The notes beneath the pieces are model-generated. The model saw only the letters and a program-made list of their open reading frames with translations. It did no database searches and was not told where the DNA came from. A stretch of 38,684 bases of DNA from a virus, in IMG/VR virus record IMGVR_UViG_3300045286_000083, positions 1 through 38,684 of that record, one strand, 5' to 3'. Within the stretch, counting starts at the first letter, position 1, and every line of letters starts with the position of its first letter. Below, piece after piece: positions 15,803 through 23,297 of this stretch. The position numbers and the translations under genes are program-made.

Positions 15803-16966
15803 TCAGAGGGTCGCCAGTTCGGCGAGCGCCTCATCGGCGAGCTTCAGGTAGGCGGACGCCTCGTTCCGATCGGTGACCTGGGCGGACATCCGTCGGTAGT
15901 GCGCGGCCTTGCTCGTCAGCTCGTCACGTCGTGCCGCGCTCTGTGCGGCGACGGCGGGTCGCAGGCGCGCGGGCGCGCCCACCTCGACGACCGTGTCCTT
16001 GACCTTCACGACCTCGGCCGTGAGCAGATCGATCTGCTCCTTCACGGCGGTCGTCTCTGCCTTGGCGGTGTCGATCTCGGACCGGGCGTCAGCGAGCAGC
16101 TGTTCCGCCTCGGTCAACTTGGCGCGCAGGTCGTCCACGCCGAGCGTCTTGGTGAGTTCGGCGAGGTCGGCCTTCGCGGCGTCGGGGGCGTCGTCGGCGG
16201 TTGCCGCCTTGACGACGCTGGTGATCTGGGTGAGGTCCACGGGCTCCTCCTGGCGGGGGCTGATGAGGGCGGTCTTGAGGGCGTCCATCGCCGCGCTGAC
16301 GTCGTCGGCGGCGTCGACCTGCGCCGCCCAGTCGAGGTCGGCGAGGAGATTGGCGAGCAACTGCACGACGTACGTGCCGCCGGTACCGGCGGCGACCTCA
16401 GCGGCCTCATTGGCGAGCCAGTTGGCGAGCGCGTCACGTGCCGCCTGCAGCCAGTCGACCTCTTCGGCCTCGGCGTCCTTGTGCAGGTCGTCCTCGGTCT
16501 GCACGAGCGTGTCGCCGGCCAGCTTCGCCAACACCAGCTTCGCCGACTCGTTGCACGGGCGGTCGACCAGCGACACCTCGATGATCTTCCCGCCGATGAT
16601 GCGCCCGTTCGGGGCGCTCGCGTCCTTGACGACCTTCGGTGCCTTGATGCCGATCGAGTAGCCCTGGTAGACGCCGGTGTCGACCTTGAGCACGGCGTTC
16701 GGATCGACGACCTTCGACGTCAGCCAGTGGTCGTCGCCCATCTGCTCGAGCTCGGTGCCGACACCGACCGCGGACGGCTGGTGCATCTCGCGCACGTTGG
16801 CACCCGACTCGAACCAGGCCGGCATCGCCGACTTCAGCCAGTCGGGGTCGCAGATCTGGCCGTCGAGGTCCAACTGCGGGCCGGTCGCCATGCCGTACAC
16901 GAGGATCGAGCCGTCGTCGGCCTTCTCGGTCTTGACGATGGGCGCGAAGGCGTGGATGAGGTCCAT
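15803..16966 (-). CDS. Prohead protease with fused scaffold-like coil
   Basis: 387 aa, ATG 16966 with GGAGGG upstream. Residues 1 to about 145 look like a phage prohead (U35-type) serine protease: GYMATGPQLDLDGQICD-like strand, His62 in VREMHQPSAVGVG, GYSIGI and Ser132 in IIEVSLVDRPCNESA, the likely catalytic His/Ser pair. The rest is alanine/glutamate-rich and helical, including a coiled coil (about 290-345), fitting a scaffold fused to the protease. It lies between portal and capsid, as expected for procapsid assembly. Confidence 0.82.
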   Translation of the reverse strand: MDLIHAFAPIVKTEKADDGSILVYGMATGPQLDLDGQICDPDWLKSAMPAWFESGANVREMHQPSAVGVGTELEQMGDDHWLTSKVVDPNAVLKVDTGVYQGYSIGIKAPKVVKDASAPNGRIIGGKIIEVSLVDRPCNESAKLVLAKLAGDTLVQTEDDLHKDAEAEEVDWLQAARDALANWLANEAAEVAAGTGGTYVVQLLANLLADLDWAAQVDAADDVSAAMDALKTALISPRQEEPVDLTQITSVVKAATADDAPDAAKADLAELTKTLGVDDLRAKLTEAEQLLADARSEIDTAKAETTAVKEQIDLLTAEVVKVKDTVVEVGAPARLRPAVAAQSAARRDELTSKAAHYRRMSAQVTDRNEASAYLKLADEALAELATL

Positions 16967-16985
16967 GAAGGTGCCCTCCAGGGGT

Positions 16986-19559
16986 TCAGGTGAGGGGTTC
17001 GATGTCGCACTGGCACCCGTTGTGCAAGGGCGGCATGCCGTCGGTGTCGTCGACGGCCATGATTCGGCCGTCGTACCCGGCGCAGAAGTCGCACTCGTCG
17101 GCACTGGCGACCAGTTGCACGTAGCGCGAGCCGGCGGCGTCGGCGCCGTCGAGGGTTCCGGCGGTGTACGCGGTGGTCAGCTGCACGCTGGCGAACGTCT
17201 CGTACCGGTCGGTGTCGTCGAGCGCCGCCTGGACGGCGGCTTGCGGGTCGTCGGAGAGCAGTGCGCCGGCGATCGCCGCCGTCGCGCCCCCGATCAGTGC
17301 CGTGCGCAATCCGGGGACCGAGTCGAGCAGCGACGAGAGACGAGAACGATCGGGAGAATCGTCGTCGTCGTCCTCGTCGTCCCAGTCGGAGCCGGTGGCG
17401 GCACCGAATGCGGCGTTGTGACCGTCGGCGAGCATGTCGCCGAGGTCGTCGTCGACGTCATCGAAGACGTCGTCGTCCTCGATGTCGATCTGCTCCGCCA
17501 CGAACGCACGCGCAGCGGACGTCCCGGCACTCTTGGTGGCATTGTCGCGGGCGATCCACCCGTCGACCAGGTCAGCGGCCGACGGGAACAGGTTCGCGAC
17601 GCTCGACTGCAGCGCGCGCCCGTGACGGGCGGTGAGCGTGGCCTTGGTCGCCCGGCTCACTCGCCGGGCCCGGGCTTTTCCCAGGTCGCCGACCAGCGCC
17701 TTGGCCGCATCCAGGTCGCCGAGGCGACCGAGACGGTTCAACTCGTCACCGAGCGTGGCGGGCAGCTGCTCGAACGTGAAGTCACGCCACGAGCGGCCCT
17801 GCCGCGCCGTCGCGAACTTCAGGAACTTCGCCGCCTCGTCGCCGCCCTTCGACGGCTTCGCCCGCAGATGCCCGGCGACACGGACGAAGCCGTCCGGTAC
17901 CGGCGCGTTGTCGGCGATCGGCGCGCCATCCTCCGGCACCGGCGCGTCAGCGACGGCTGACACCGGGGTGGCATGCGGTTCGACCGGGGCCTCGCCGGGC
18001 GCCGGCACGCTGTCGGTCGTCGGACCTTCCATCGCGCCCCGCAGGAACACCATGCCCGACGGCGTCATCATCATGACCTCGTCGGCCTCGGGGAACTCGA
18101 GCAGCGGCATGCCGCGCATGCCACGGTCCTCGTTCACCGTCAGCCCGGCGCGACGGATCTGGCTGTTCGCCACCGTCTCCGCGTCGACCTGGTCCTCGAT
18201 CTGGTAGCCGAGCAGCGTGAACCGCAACCCGGCGGGCATGCGCAGGAACTGGCGGGACAGGTCGGTGCAGATCGACTCCGCCCAACGGCACGTCGGGCGC
18301 GTCGCCTTGCGCCACGCGCTGTTCGCCTCGCCTTCCTGGTGGCCCTTGCCGCCGATGCCCGACGACGGCGGGAAGCCGATCTCGGTGGGCATCACGTCGA
18401 AGCACGAACAGATGAGCTTGATCAGGTACTCGTCGAGCTCCGGCTTGTAGAGCTCGGCGAAGTTGCGCAGCTGGTCCGGCTCGACGCCGGGCGGCGTCAG
18501 ACGGATCGCGCGGCGCAGACGCGGATCGGCATACTCGGCGTTAATCGCCTGCTCATACTCGAGCAGTTGCGACGGCGTGAACTTCGACGTCTCCGGCACC
18601 TTCCACACCTGATCCGGCGTGCGCCCGTCGATGAACTCGCTACGGATCCACGCCTGACGCTTCAAGTAGATGTCCGCCGCGGCCAGCGCCTGCTCCACCT
18701 CCGGGTTCCCGTACGGAGTCCACGAGCGCCGATGGCGCGGACGGTAGACCAGCTGGCCGGCCGTCAGGTTCGTCACCTCGTCGTCGTCGGCATCCGCCGT
18801 AAACTCGCCACGCGGGAAGCCGTACAGCACCTGCTGGAACGCCGGTGCCGGCGCCGCAGGACGGTTCCCACGGAAGTCCAGCAGCGGCTTAATCGTCGCG
18901 CCGTCCAGGATCTCGAAGCCGACCGTCTCACCACCGAGGGTGCGGCGCGGCCAGATCGACAAGGCGTCGACCACCAGCTGCTCCTCGAGCAGCATCCCGA
19001 GCCAGGTCGTGAAGTCCAGCCCGTTCAACCGGTCCGGCTTCGACCACCACTCGCGCAGCCGCACGATCTCCGGCTCCAGCTGCTCGCGCACCACCTTCGC
19101 CGCCGCACCCGGCGCCGAGATGCCCTGGTCGCGCATCACCTGCAGTGTCGCCGCAGGATCGACCGTAATGTCCCAGTCGTAGCCGAGGATCTGCGCCTTG
19201 CGCACCTCGATGCACCGTCGGATCACCTCGACCTTATCGGCCACGTCGCGCAGCATGGTGAACGGCACCAGCCCACGCGACGAGTTGACCTGCATGTTCA
19301 CCGTCGCCGCGAACTCCGACCGGCGAGGGTCGATGATCCCGGTCTGCGGGTCGCGCGGATCGAGCGCCACCGGCCGCAACGGCACACCGGGGGCGAACAT
19401 CTGCGTCACGAACGCCTGATCGCGCGCCGGGTCCGGCGCAGCGACCGCCGGTGACGTCGGCATCGCCGCCGGCAGCACCGCCTTAATCTTCTCGACGACC
19501 TGATCGGCGATCTCGTCCACATTCGGCGCCGGCGGAGCGGTGCGACGGAAGATACCCAC
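16986..19559 (-). CDS. Portal protein fused to a MuF-like head morphogenesis domain
   Basis: 857 aa, GTG start with AAGGAGG. The first ~500 residues match phage portal (RRCIEVRKAQILGYDWDITV; WLGMLLEEQLVVDALSIWPR; YGNPEVEQALAAADIYLKRQ; EIGFPPSSGIGGKGHQEGEA). An acidic, Pro/Ala linker follows (about 515-560). The C-terminal part ends with a MuF-like signature (ADECDFCAGYDGRIMA ... LHNGCQCDIEPL), four Cys arranged as CxxC...HxxCxC. A highly acidic block (DWDDEDDDDDSP) lies in between. Portal and MuF are usually separate genes; here they are one polypeptide. Confidence 0.85.
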   Translation of the reverse strand: MGIFRRTAPPAPNVDEIADQVVEKIKAVLPAAMPTSPAVAAPDPARDQAFVTQMFAPGVPLRPVALDPRDPQTGIIDPRRSEFAATVNMQVNSSRGLVPFTMLRDVADKVEVIRRCIEVRKAQILGYDWDITVDPAATLQVMRDQGISAPGAAAKVVREQLEPEIVRLREWWSKPDRLNGLDFTTWLGMLLEEQLVVDALSIWPRRTLGGETVGFEILDGATIKPLLDFRGNRPAAPAPAFQQVLYGFPRGEFTADADDDEVTNLTAGQLVYRPRHRRSWTPYGNPEVEQALAAADIYLKRQAWIRSEFIDGRTPDQVWKVPETSKFTPSQLLEYEQAINAEYADPRLRRAIRLTPPGVEPDQLRNFAELYKPELDEYLIKLICSCFDVMPTEIGFPPSSGIGGKGHQEGEANSAWRKATRPTCRWAESICTDLSRQFLRMPAGLRFTLLGYQIEDQVDAETVANSQIRRAGLTVNEDRGMRGMPLLEFPEADEVMMMTPSGMVFLRGAMEGPTTDSVPAPGEAPVEPHATPVSAVADAPVPEDGAPIADNAPVPDGFVRVAGHLRAKPSKGGDEAAKFLKFATARQGRSWRDFTFEQLPATLGDELNRLGRLGDLDAAKALVGDLGKARARRVSRATKATLTARHGRALQSSVANLFPSAADLVDGWIARDNATKSAGTSAARAFVAEQIDIEDDDVFDDVDDDLGDMLADGHNAAFGAATGSDWDDEDDDDDSPDRSRLSSLLDSVPGLRTALIGGATAAIAGALLSDDPQAAVQAALDDTDRYETFASVQLTTAYTAGTLDGADAAGSRYVQLVASADECDFCAGYDGRIMAVDDTDGMPPLHNGCQCDIEPLT

Positions 19560-19578
19560 GCGCCCCTCCTTCAGGGTG

Positions 19579-21321
19579 TCAGGTGGAATCGGCGGACCGG
19601 CGAGCGGCCACGGCGGCGAAGAACTCGTCCACCGGCGACGACTCCTCGGCCAGACCGGCGATCAACTCGCGCTCGGCCATGATCAGCGCCACGATGCCGT
19701 CGATGCGCTTCGCCGACTTCACACGATCCGGCTTCACCGGCTTGATGTTCCCGTTGTCGTCCTGGCGCACCTCGACACAGTCGGCCATCCAGCGCAGCAC
19801 CGGGTTGCCGTTCGTGCGCAACAGCGGCGCCGCCGGCGTCGACCCGAGCACCAGCCGCTCCAGCGACTTCGCCGGCGCCGACAGGTTCGAGTAGCCCTGC
19901 GTGATCGGCACCATCTGGAACCCGGCGTCGGCCAACTTCTGCACCGTCTCCGACGCGTTCCACGGGTCGTAACCGATCGACTGCACCACACACTCGAGCC
20001 GATCCACCTCGGCCTCGATGTCGGCACGCACCCGGGCGTAGTCGACCACGTTGCCCTCCGTGAACCGCAGCCAGCCCATGTCGTGCCAGCGGCGCAACGG
20101 GGCGCCCGTCTGGCGCGCCAGCGCGTTCACGTTCTCCTCCGGCACCCAGCACAGCACGTGCGCCATGTCGGCGCCACGCAACGCGAACGCCGTGAAGTCC
20201 GACGCCGTCGACAAGTCGAGACCGCCGAACACCGTCAAGCCACGCCACTCGGCGTCCCCCACCAGCTGCCCCGTCGCATCCCAGCGCCCGAGCGGCAGCC
20301 ACTTCACCACGTCCGAGATGCGCACCCCGAGATGCAAACGCATGAACTTCGCCAGCTCCGCAGGGCTGTTCTGCGCCGCCTGCGACGCCGACCGCATGTA
20401 GGCCCGCGTCGGCGACACACCGAAGCCCGGGTTCGCCTTGCGCCACGTCTCCTCGACGAACGGGTCGTCGTCGCGGTCCGCGCACCACACGACGCCGTAC
20501 TGGTCCGGCTCGCGGATCGTGCCGGCCGACAACTGCTCGATCTTCACCCGGCGCGCGTCGTACACCGAGCCCTGACGGTTCTCGTCGGCGGTGGTGATGA
20601 TTGCGATCAACGGCTGCGCACGCGACCCGGTGCCCGTCTCCAGCACGTCGACCATGTCCGACGTCTTGTACACGTGGAGCTCATCGAGGATCGCCCCGTG
20701 GATGTTCGCACCGTGCTGCGCGTCGGACACCGACGAGATCGCCTGCATGTAGCTGCCCGACTTCGGGTGGTGGATGTTCATCCCGACCGCCCGGAAGTTG
20801 CCCTTCAGGCCCGGCGACTTCTCCACCAGCGTCTTGATCGGCTTGAACACGAAGCCAGCCTGATCCTTCGTCGTCGCCGCGACCAGCACCTGCGCGCCCG
20901 CCTCGCCGTCCGCACCCGTCAGGTACAGACCGATTCCGCCGAGCAGCGTCGACTTGCCGTTCTTGCGCGGCACCTCGACGAACAGCTTGCGGATGACCCG
21001 CACCAGCTGCTCCGGGTTGTCAGGATCGGGGTGCACCCAGCCGAACACCGGCGCCAAGATGTACGCCACCTGCCACGGATCCGGCTTCAACGGCATCCCG
21101 GCCCAACGACCTTGCGTGTGGCGTAGATGGGCGAACGCGGTCATCACCCAATCCACCCGATCCGGGTCGAACCGGGCGCCTTTCACCTTCGACGGCTCCG
21201 GCGTCTTGAACCGCGGCGGGCAGTCCGGCAGCGGGATGCCGCGCGACTCCATGTACCAGGCGACCTCGGGCGAGATCTTCAACGCCGACAGATCGGCGGG
21301 GACGCTCTTCTTGCCGGCCAT
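19579..21321 (-). CDS. Terminase large subunit
   Basis: 580 aa from ATG 21321 (GAGGTG about 6 nt upstream; an in-frame GTG at 21333 has a poor site). Walker A-like EVPRKNGKST is at about 116-125, Walker B ILDE at 211-214, and nuclease acidic residues lie in GLDLSTASDF (D369, D375) and probably D563 near the C-terminus (SPVDEFFAAV). This is the packaging motor ATPase and nuclease. It directly follows the small subunit gene. The length is typical for siphovirus TerL. Confidence 0.93.
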   Translation of the reverse strand: MAGKKSVPADLSALKISPEVAWYMESRGIPLPDCPPRFKTPEPSKVKGARFDPDRVDWVMTAFAHLRHTQGRWAGMPLKPDPWQVAYILAPVFGWVHPDPDNPEQLVRVIRKLFVEVPRKNGKSTLLGGIGLYLTGADGEAGAQVLVAATTKDQAGFVFKPIKTLVEKSPGLKGNFRAVGMNIHHPKSGSYMQAISSVSDAQHGANIHGAILDELHVYKTSDMVDVLETGTGSRAQPLIAIITTADENRQGSVYDARRVKIEQLSAGTIREPDQYGVVWCADRDDDPFVEETWRKANPGFGVSPTRAYMRSASQAAQNSPAELAKFMRLHLGVRISDVVKWLPLGRWDATGQLVGDAEWRGLTVFGGLDLSTASDFTAFALRGADMAHVLCWVPEENVNALARQTGAPLRRWHDMGWLRFTEGNVVDYARVRADIEAEVDRLECVVQSIGYDPWNASETVQKLADAGFQMVPITQGYSNLSAPAKSLERLVLGSTPAAPLLRTNGNPVLRWMADCVEVRQDDNGNIKPVKPDRVKSAKRIDGIVALIMAERELIAGLAEESSPVDEFFAAVAARRSADST

Positions 21322-21329
21322 CGCCCACC

Positions 21330-21803
21330 TCACCCGAACGGGTTGTCGCTGTCCTCCCCGGACTCACCCGACGCCGCCTTCGACACCTTCTGCTCGGCAG
21401 CCGGCGAGAACCCGAACTCGGACGCCCAGGCCCGCAACAGCGACGACGCCGTCAACATCACCCGCACCGACGGATTCGCCACCGTCGACACGCCATCCTT
21501 CGACACCTTCTCCACCGTCACGCCACGCTGCTGCACATCCAGCGACGCCGCCTTGAACACGGCGAACGTCTCGCAGTACGTCGCCAGCGACGAGCCGTCG
21601 AGCTCCTTCGTCAGATCGAGCCGCATCAACTCCGGCAAAACCCGCTTCCACTCGTCGAGCGCGTCACCGCTCAACCACTCCGGCGGCGACGGCGGCAACC
21701 GGACGAACGACGGCGGCTTCTTCACCAACCGACCACCGCTGTCGCGCCCGTGGCCGCGACCCTCGATGATCTTCAACGCTGCCGGGCGCGCCGGACGTGC
21801 CAT
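21330..21803 (-). CDS. Terminase small subunit (P27-like)
   Basis: 157 aa from ATG 21803 with AAGGAGG 6 nt upstream. The N-terminal basic segment (ARPARPAALKIIEGRGHGRD) and the conserved core (PPEWLSGDALDEWKRVLPEL; ATYCETFAVFKAASLDVQQR; MLTASSLLRAWASEFGFSP) fit the P27 family of small terminases. It binds the packaging site and recruits the large subunit. The dyad-rich intergenic region just upstream is a candidate packaging site. Confidence 0.85.
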   Translation of the reverse strand: MARPARPAALKIIEGRGHGRDSGGRLVKKPPSFVRLPPSPPEWLSGDALDEWKRVLPELMRLDLTKELDGSSLATYCETFAVFKAASLDVQQRGVTVEKVSKDGVSTVANPSVRVMLTASSLLRAWASEFGFSPAAEQKVSKAASGESGEDSDNPFG

Positions 21804-21981
21804 CGCTGGCCTCCTTCGTTGCTCAACGCGGCCACGCACCGTCCCAATTCCCACCGAGCGTGAACCCGGCGCTACGCTGCGCGAGTTGTAGCGATCCCTA
21901 CGATTGTGAGACGCTGAACGCGCTTCGACTCTGACGGGTCATGCCCCTACGCAGAGTGAGAAAAAACGGACAGGGGTCGTA
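21804..21981. other. 178-bp non-coding interval with dyads: possible packaging or regulatory region
   Basis: No gene is seen here. It contains CGCTAC (21870-21875) and its inverted mate GTAGCG (21888-21893), separated by 12 bases, plus GTAG...CTAC at 21888-21902. A packaging (cos/pac) site usually lies next to terS. A late promoter is not obvious inside this interval. Confidence 0.4.
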
Positions 21982-21990
21982 TCAAGCCCC
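21961..21990 (-). terminator. Weak terminator-like hairpin after the HNH gene
   Basis: On the minus strand GGGG (21990-21987), a 10-nt loop and CCCC (21976-21973) form a short stem; six T follow at 21966-21961 after a 6-nt gap. It overlaps the HNH stop. The stem is short, so this is a weak call. Confidence 0.3.
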
Positions 21991-22302
21991 ATCCCGCTCC
22001 GGAATGTGACGGTTCTGGCACGAGGCACACGATGGAACGAGCAGCCCGGCCCACAGCGACGGATCGTCGACGGTGCGCAGCGGTGGGACGTGGTCGACGC
22101 TCGTCGCCAGCGCCCCACACCATGCGCACTCGGGATGGTTGGCGAGGACTCTCGCACGCTGCACCCGATAGGCGCTGGTGTAGCCACGCTGTGCCGTGGT
22201 CCGCTGGTGTGGCACTCGCACTCGAGGCCGTGCGTGTGTCGGGCACGGGCGCAGGTGCGGGCAGCCGGGTGTGCTGCAGCGTGGGACGGGCTTGCGTGGC
22301 AT
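21982..22302 (-). CDS. HNH homing-type endonuclease next to terminase
   Basis: 106 aa. The HNH zinc finger is visible: C59 and C62 (CAWC), catalytic D70-H71 (SVDHVPPL), then SCASC (C92, C95) and H99. An N-terminal Cys cluster (CSTPGCPHLRPC) may bind a second zinc. HNH proteins beside the terminase are frequent in cos and headful phages and can help terminase cleave concatemers. The start has GAGGT about 7 nt upstream and lies 38 nt after the predicted start site of the promoter at 22347-22375. Confidence 0.88.
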   Translation of the reverse strand: MPRKPVPRCSTPGCPHLRPCPTHARPRVRVPHQRTTAQRGYTSAYRVQRARVLANHPECAWCGALATSVDHVPPLRTVDDPSLWAGLLVPSCASCQNRHIPERDGA

Positions 22303-22346
22303 CGCTCTACCTCGCAGTCTGCGGGGAACGATACGGATTCACCAGA

Positions 22347-22375
22347 AGCATGGCAGCCCCGGTCGCGCGTGTCAA
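22347..22375 (-). promoter_or_regulatory. Sigma70-like late promoter candidate
   Basis: TTGACA (22375-22370), a 17-nt spacer and CATGCT (22352-22347) on the minus strand. The expected start near 22340 gives a 38-nt leader before the HNH gene. The -35 overlaps the end of the 102-aa gene. The near-consensus -35 and the 17-nt spacing resemble the early promoter at 36787-36815. Confidence 0.65.
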
Positions 22376-22680
22376 GCATCCTCGTCGACATGCCCGGAGA
22401 TGCCACTGCCCCGCGGAACCTCGTACACCAACGACTCGTGGGGGCCGAAGCGGTAGGTGAAGTCGGGGCCTGCTGACTTCAGGATCCTCTCGGCTTCTCG
22501 GGTGTACTTGTCACGGTATCCGTCGTGGGCGAGCAGCACGGTTTCGCGCAGATGCCCGACGTTGACGCTGGGTGCTTTGCAGCGGCGCAGGACGCCGGCG
22601 AGCACGAGTGCGAGTTCGCGTGCGTCGGCGAGCTCGTCGGCGAGCTGGCGTTCGCGGTCGGTGATCTTCGATCGGCGCAT
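22372..22680 (-). CDS. Hypothetical helical protein
   Basis: 102 aa from ATG 22680, overlapping the previous stop (TGATG). The first half is charged and helical (SKITDRERQLADELADAREL ... VLAGVLRRCKAPSVNVG). The second half (HLRETVLLAHDGYRDKYTRE ... VYEVPRGSG) is mixed. No known motif. It closes the early DNA-metabolism operon; its end overlaps the -35 of the late promoter. Confidence 0.65.
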   Translation of the reverse strand: MRRSKITDRERQLADELADARELALVLAGVLRRCKAPSVNVGHLRETVLLAHDGYRDKYTREAERILKSAGPDFTYRFGPHESLVYEVPRGSGISGHVDEDA

Positions 22681-23297
22681 CACGCCACGTCGCCTTTCGC
22701 TCGGCGCTGTTTCGCTTCGTTGCGTTCGGCGGCGAGGATGCGCAGGATGTGCCGTCGGTCGATGCTGCCCCCGTTGGCGACGCGGTAGTCGAGGATGCGT
22801 TTCGACGGCAGCTGGTCGTACTTGGAGCGGAACTGGGCGCACCAGTCGCACATGACGCCTTTCGGGGCCCGGGTGACGAGGTGCCCGTGGCGCAGGTGGT
22901 TGTCGCACCACACGTGGTCGTCGGGTGAGACGCGCCGGCGGACGGGCAGGACTTGGCCGTCATCGTCGAGTTCGGGCGCAGGGGTCGTCCAGCGGGCGGC
23001 GATGGATGCGGCGAGGGTGAGCTGGTGGTACGACTGCTCGAGGGCGCGCCGGTAGGTGCGCAGGTCGTGTGCGGCGCGGTCGCGGGTGATGGCGAGGCGT
23101 TCGGGTTGGGTGAGTTGCACGTCCGCGTCCGGGTCGAAACGGCGTGAGGCGGGGGTGTCGGGGTTGGCGCCGAGGACGTGAGTGGGGTAGCCGTTGCGTG
23201 CGTTCTTCATCGCCGCGACCGCTTGGATCGTGAGATCGTTCACCAGGTGGGCGTCGTGGACGATGACGGCAAGGAGACGGGCCTGCTGGGTGGTCAC
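22680..23297 (-). CDS. Hypothetical protein with zinc-binding Cys/His cluster
   Basis: 205 aa from GTG 23297, overlapping the helicase stop. A helical N-terminal half (TQQARLLAVIVHDAHLVNDL; HDLRTYRRALEQSYHQLTLA) precedes a Cys/His site (WCDNHLRHGHLVTRAPKGV, then MCDWC), a likely zinc finger, and a basic C-terminus (RRHILRILAAERNEAKQRRA). It lies right after the helicase, so DNA binding or a replication accessory role is plausible, but the family is not recognised. Confidence 0.68.
   Translation of the reverse strand: MTTQQARLLAVIVHDAHLVNDLTIQAVAAMKNARNGYPTHVLGANPDTPASRRFDPDADVQLTQPERLAITRDRAAHDLRTYRRALEQSYHQLTLAASIAARWTTPAPELDDDGQVLPVRRRVSPDDHVWCDNHLRHGHLVTRAPKGVMCDWCAQFRSKYDQLPSKRILDYRVANGGSIDRRHILRILAAERNEAKQRRAKGDVA

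Noticed and set aside
18000-19454. 493-aa plus-strand ORF
   Set aside because: It lies opposite the portal gene, whose motifs are clear; the plus frame is Arg/His-rich and unrelated to known proteins.
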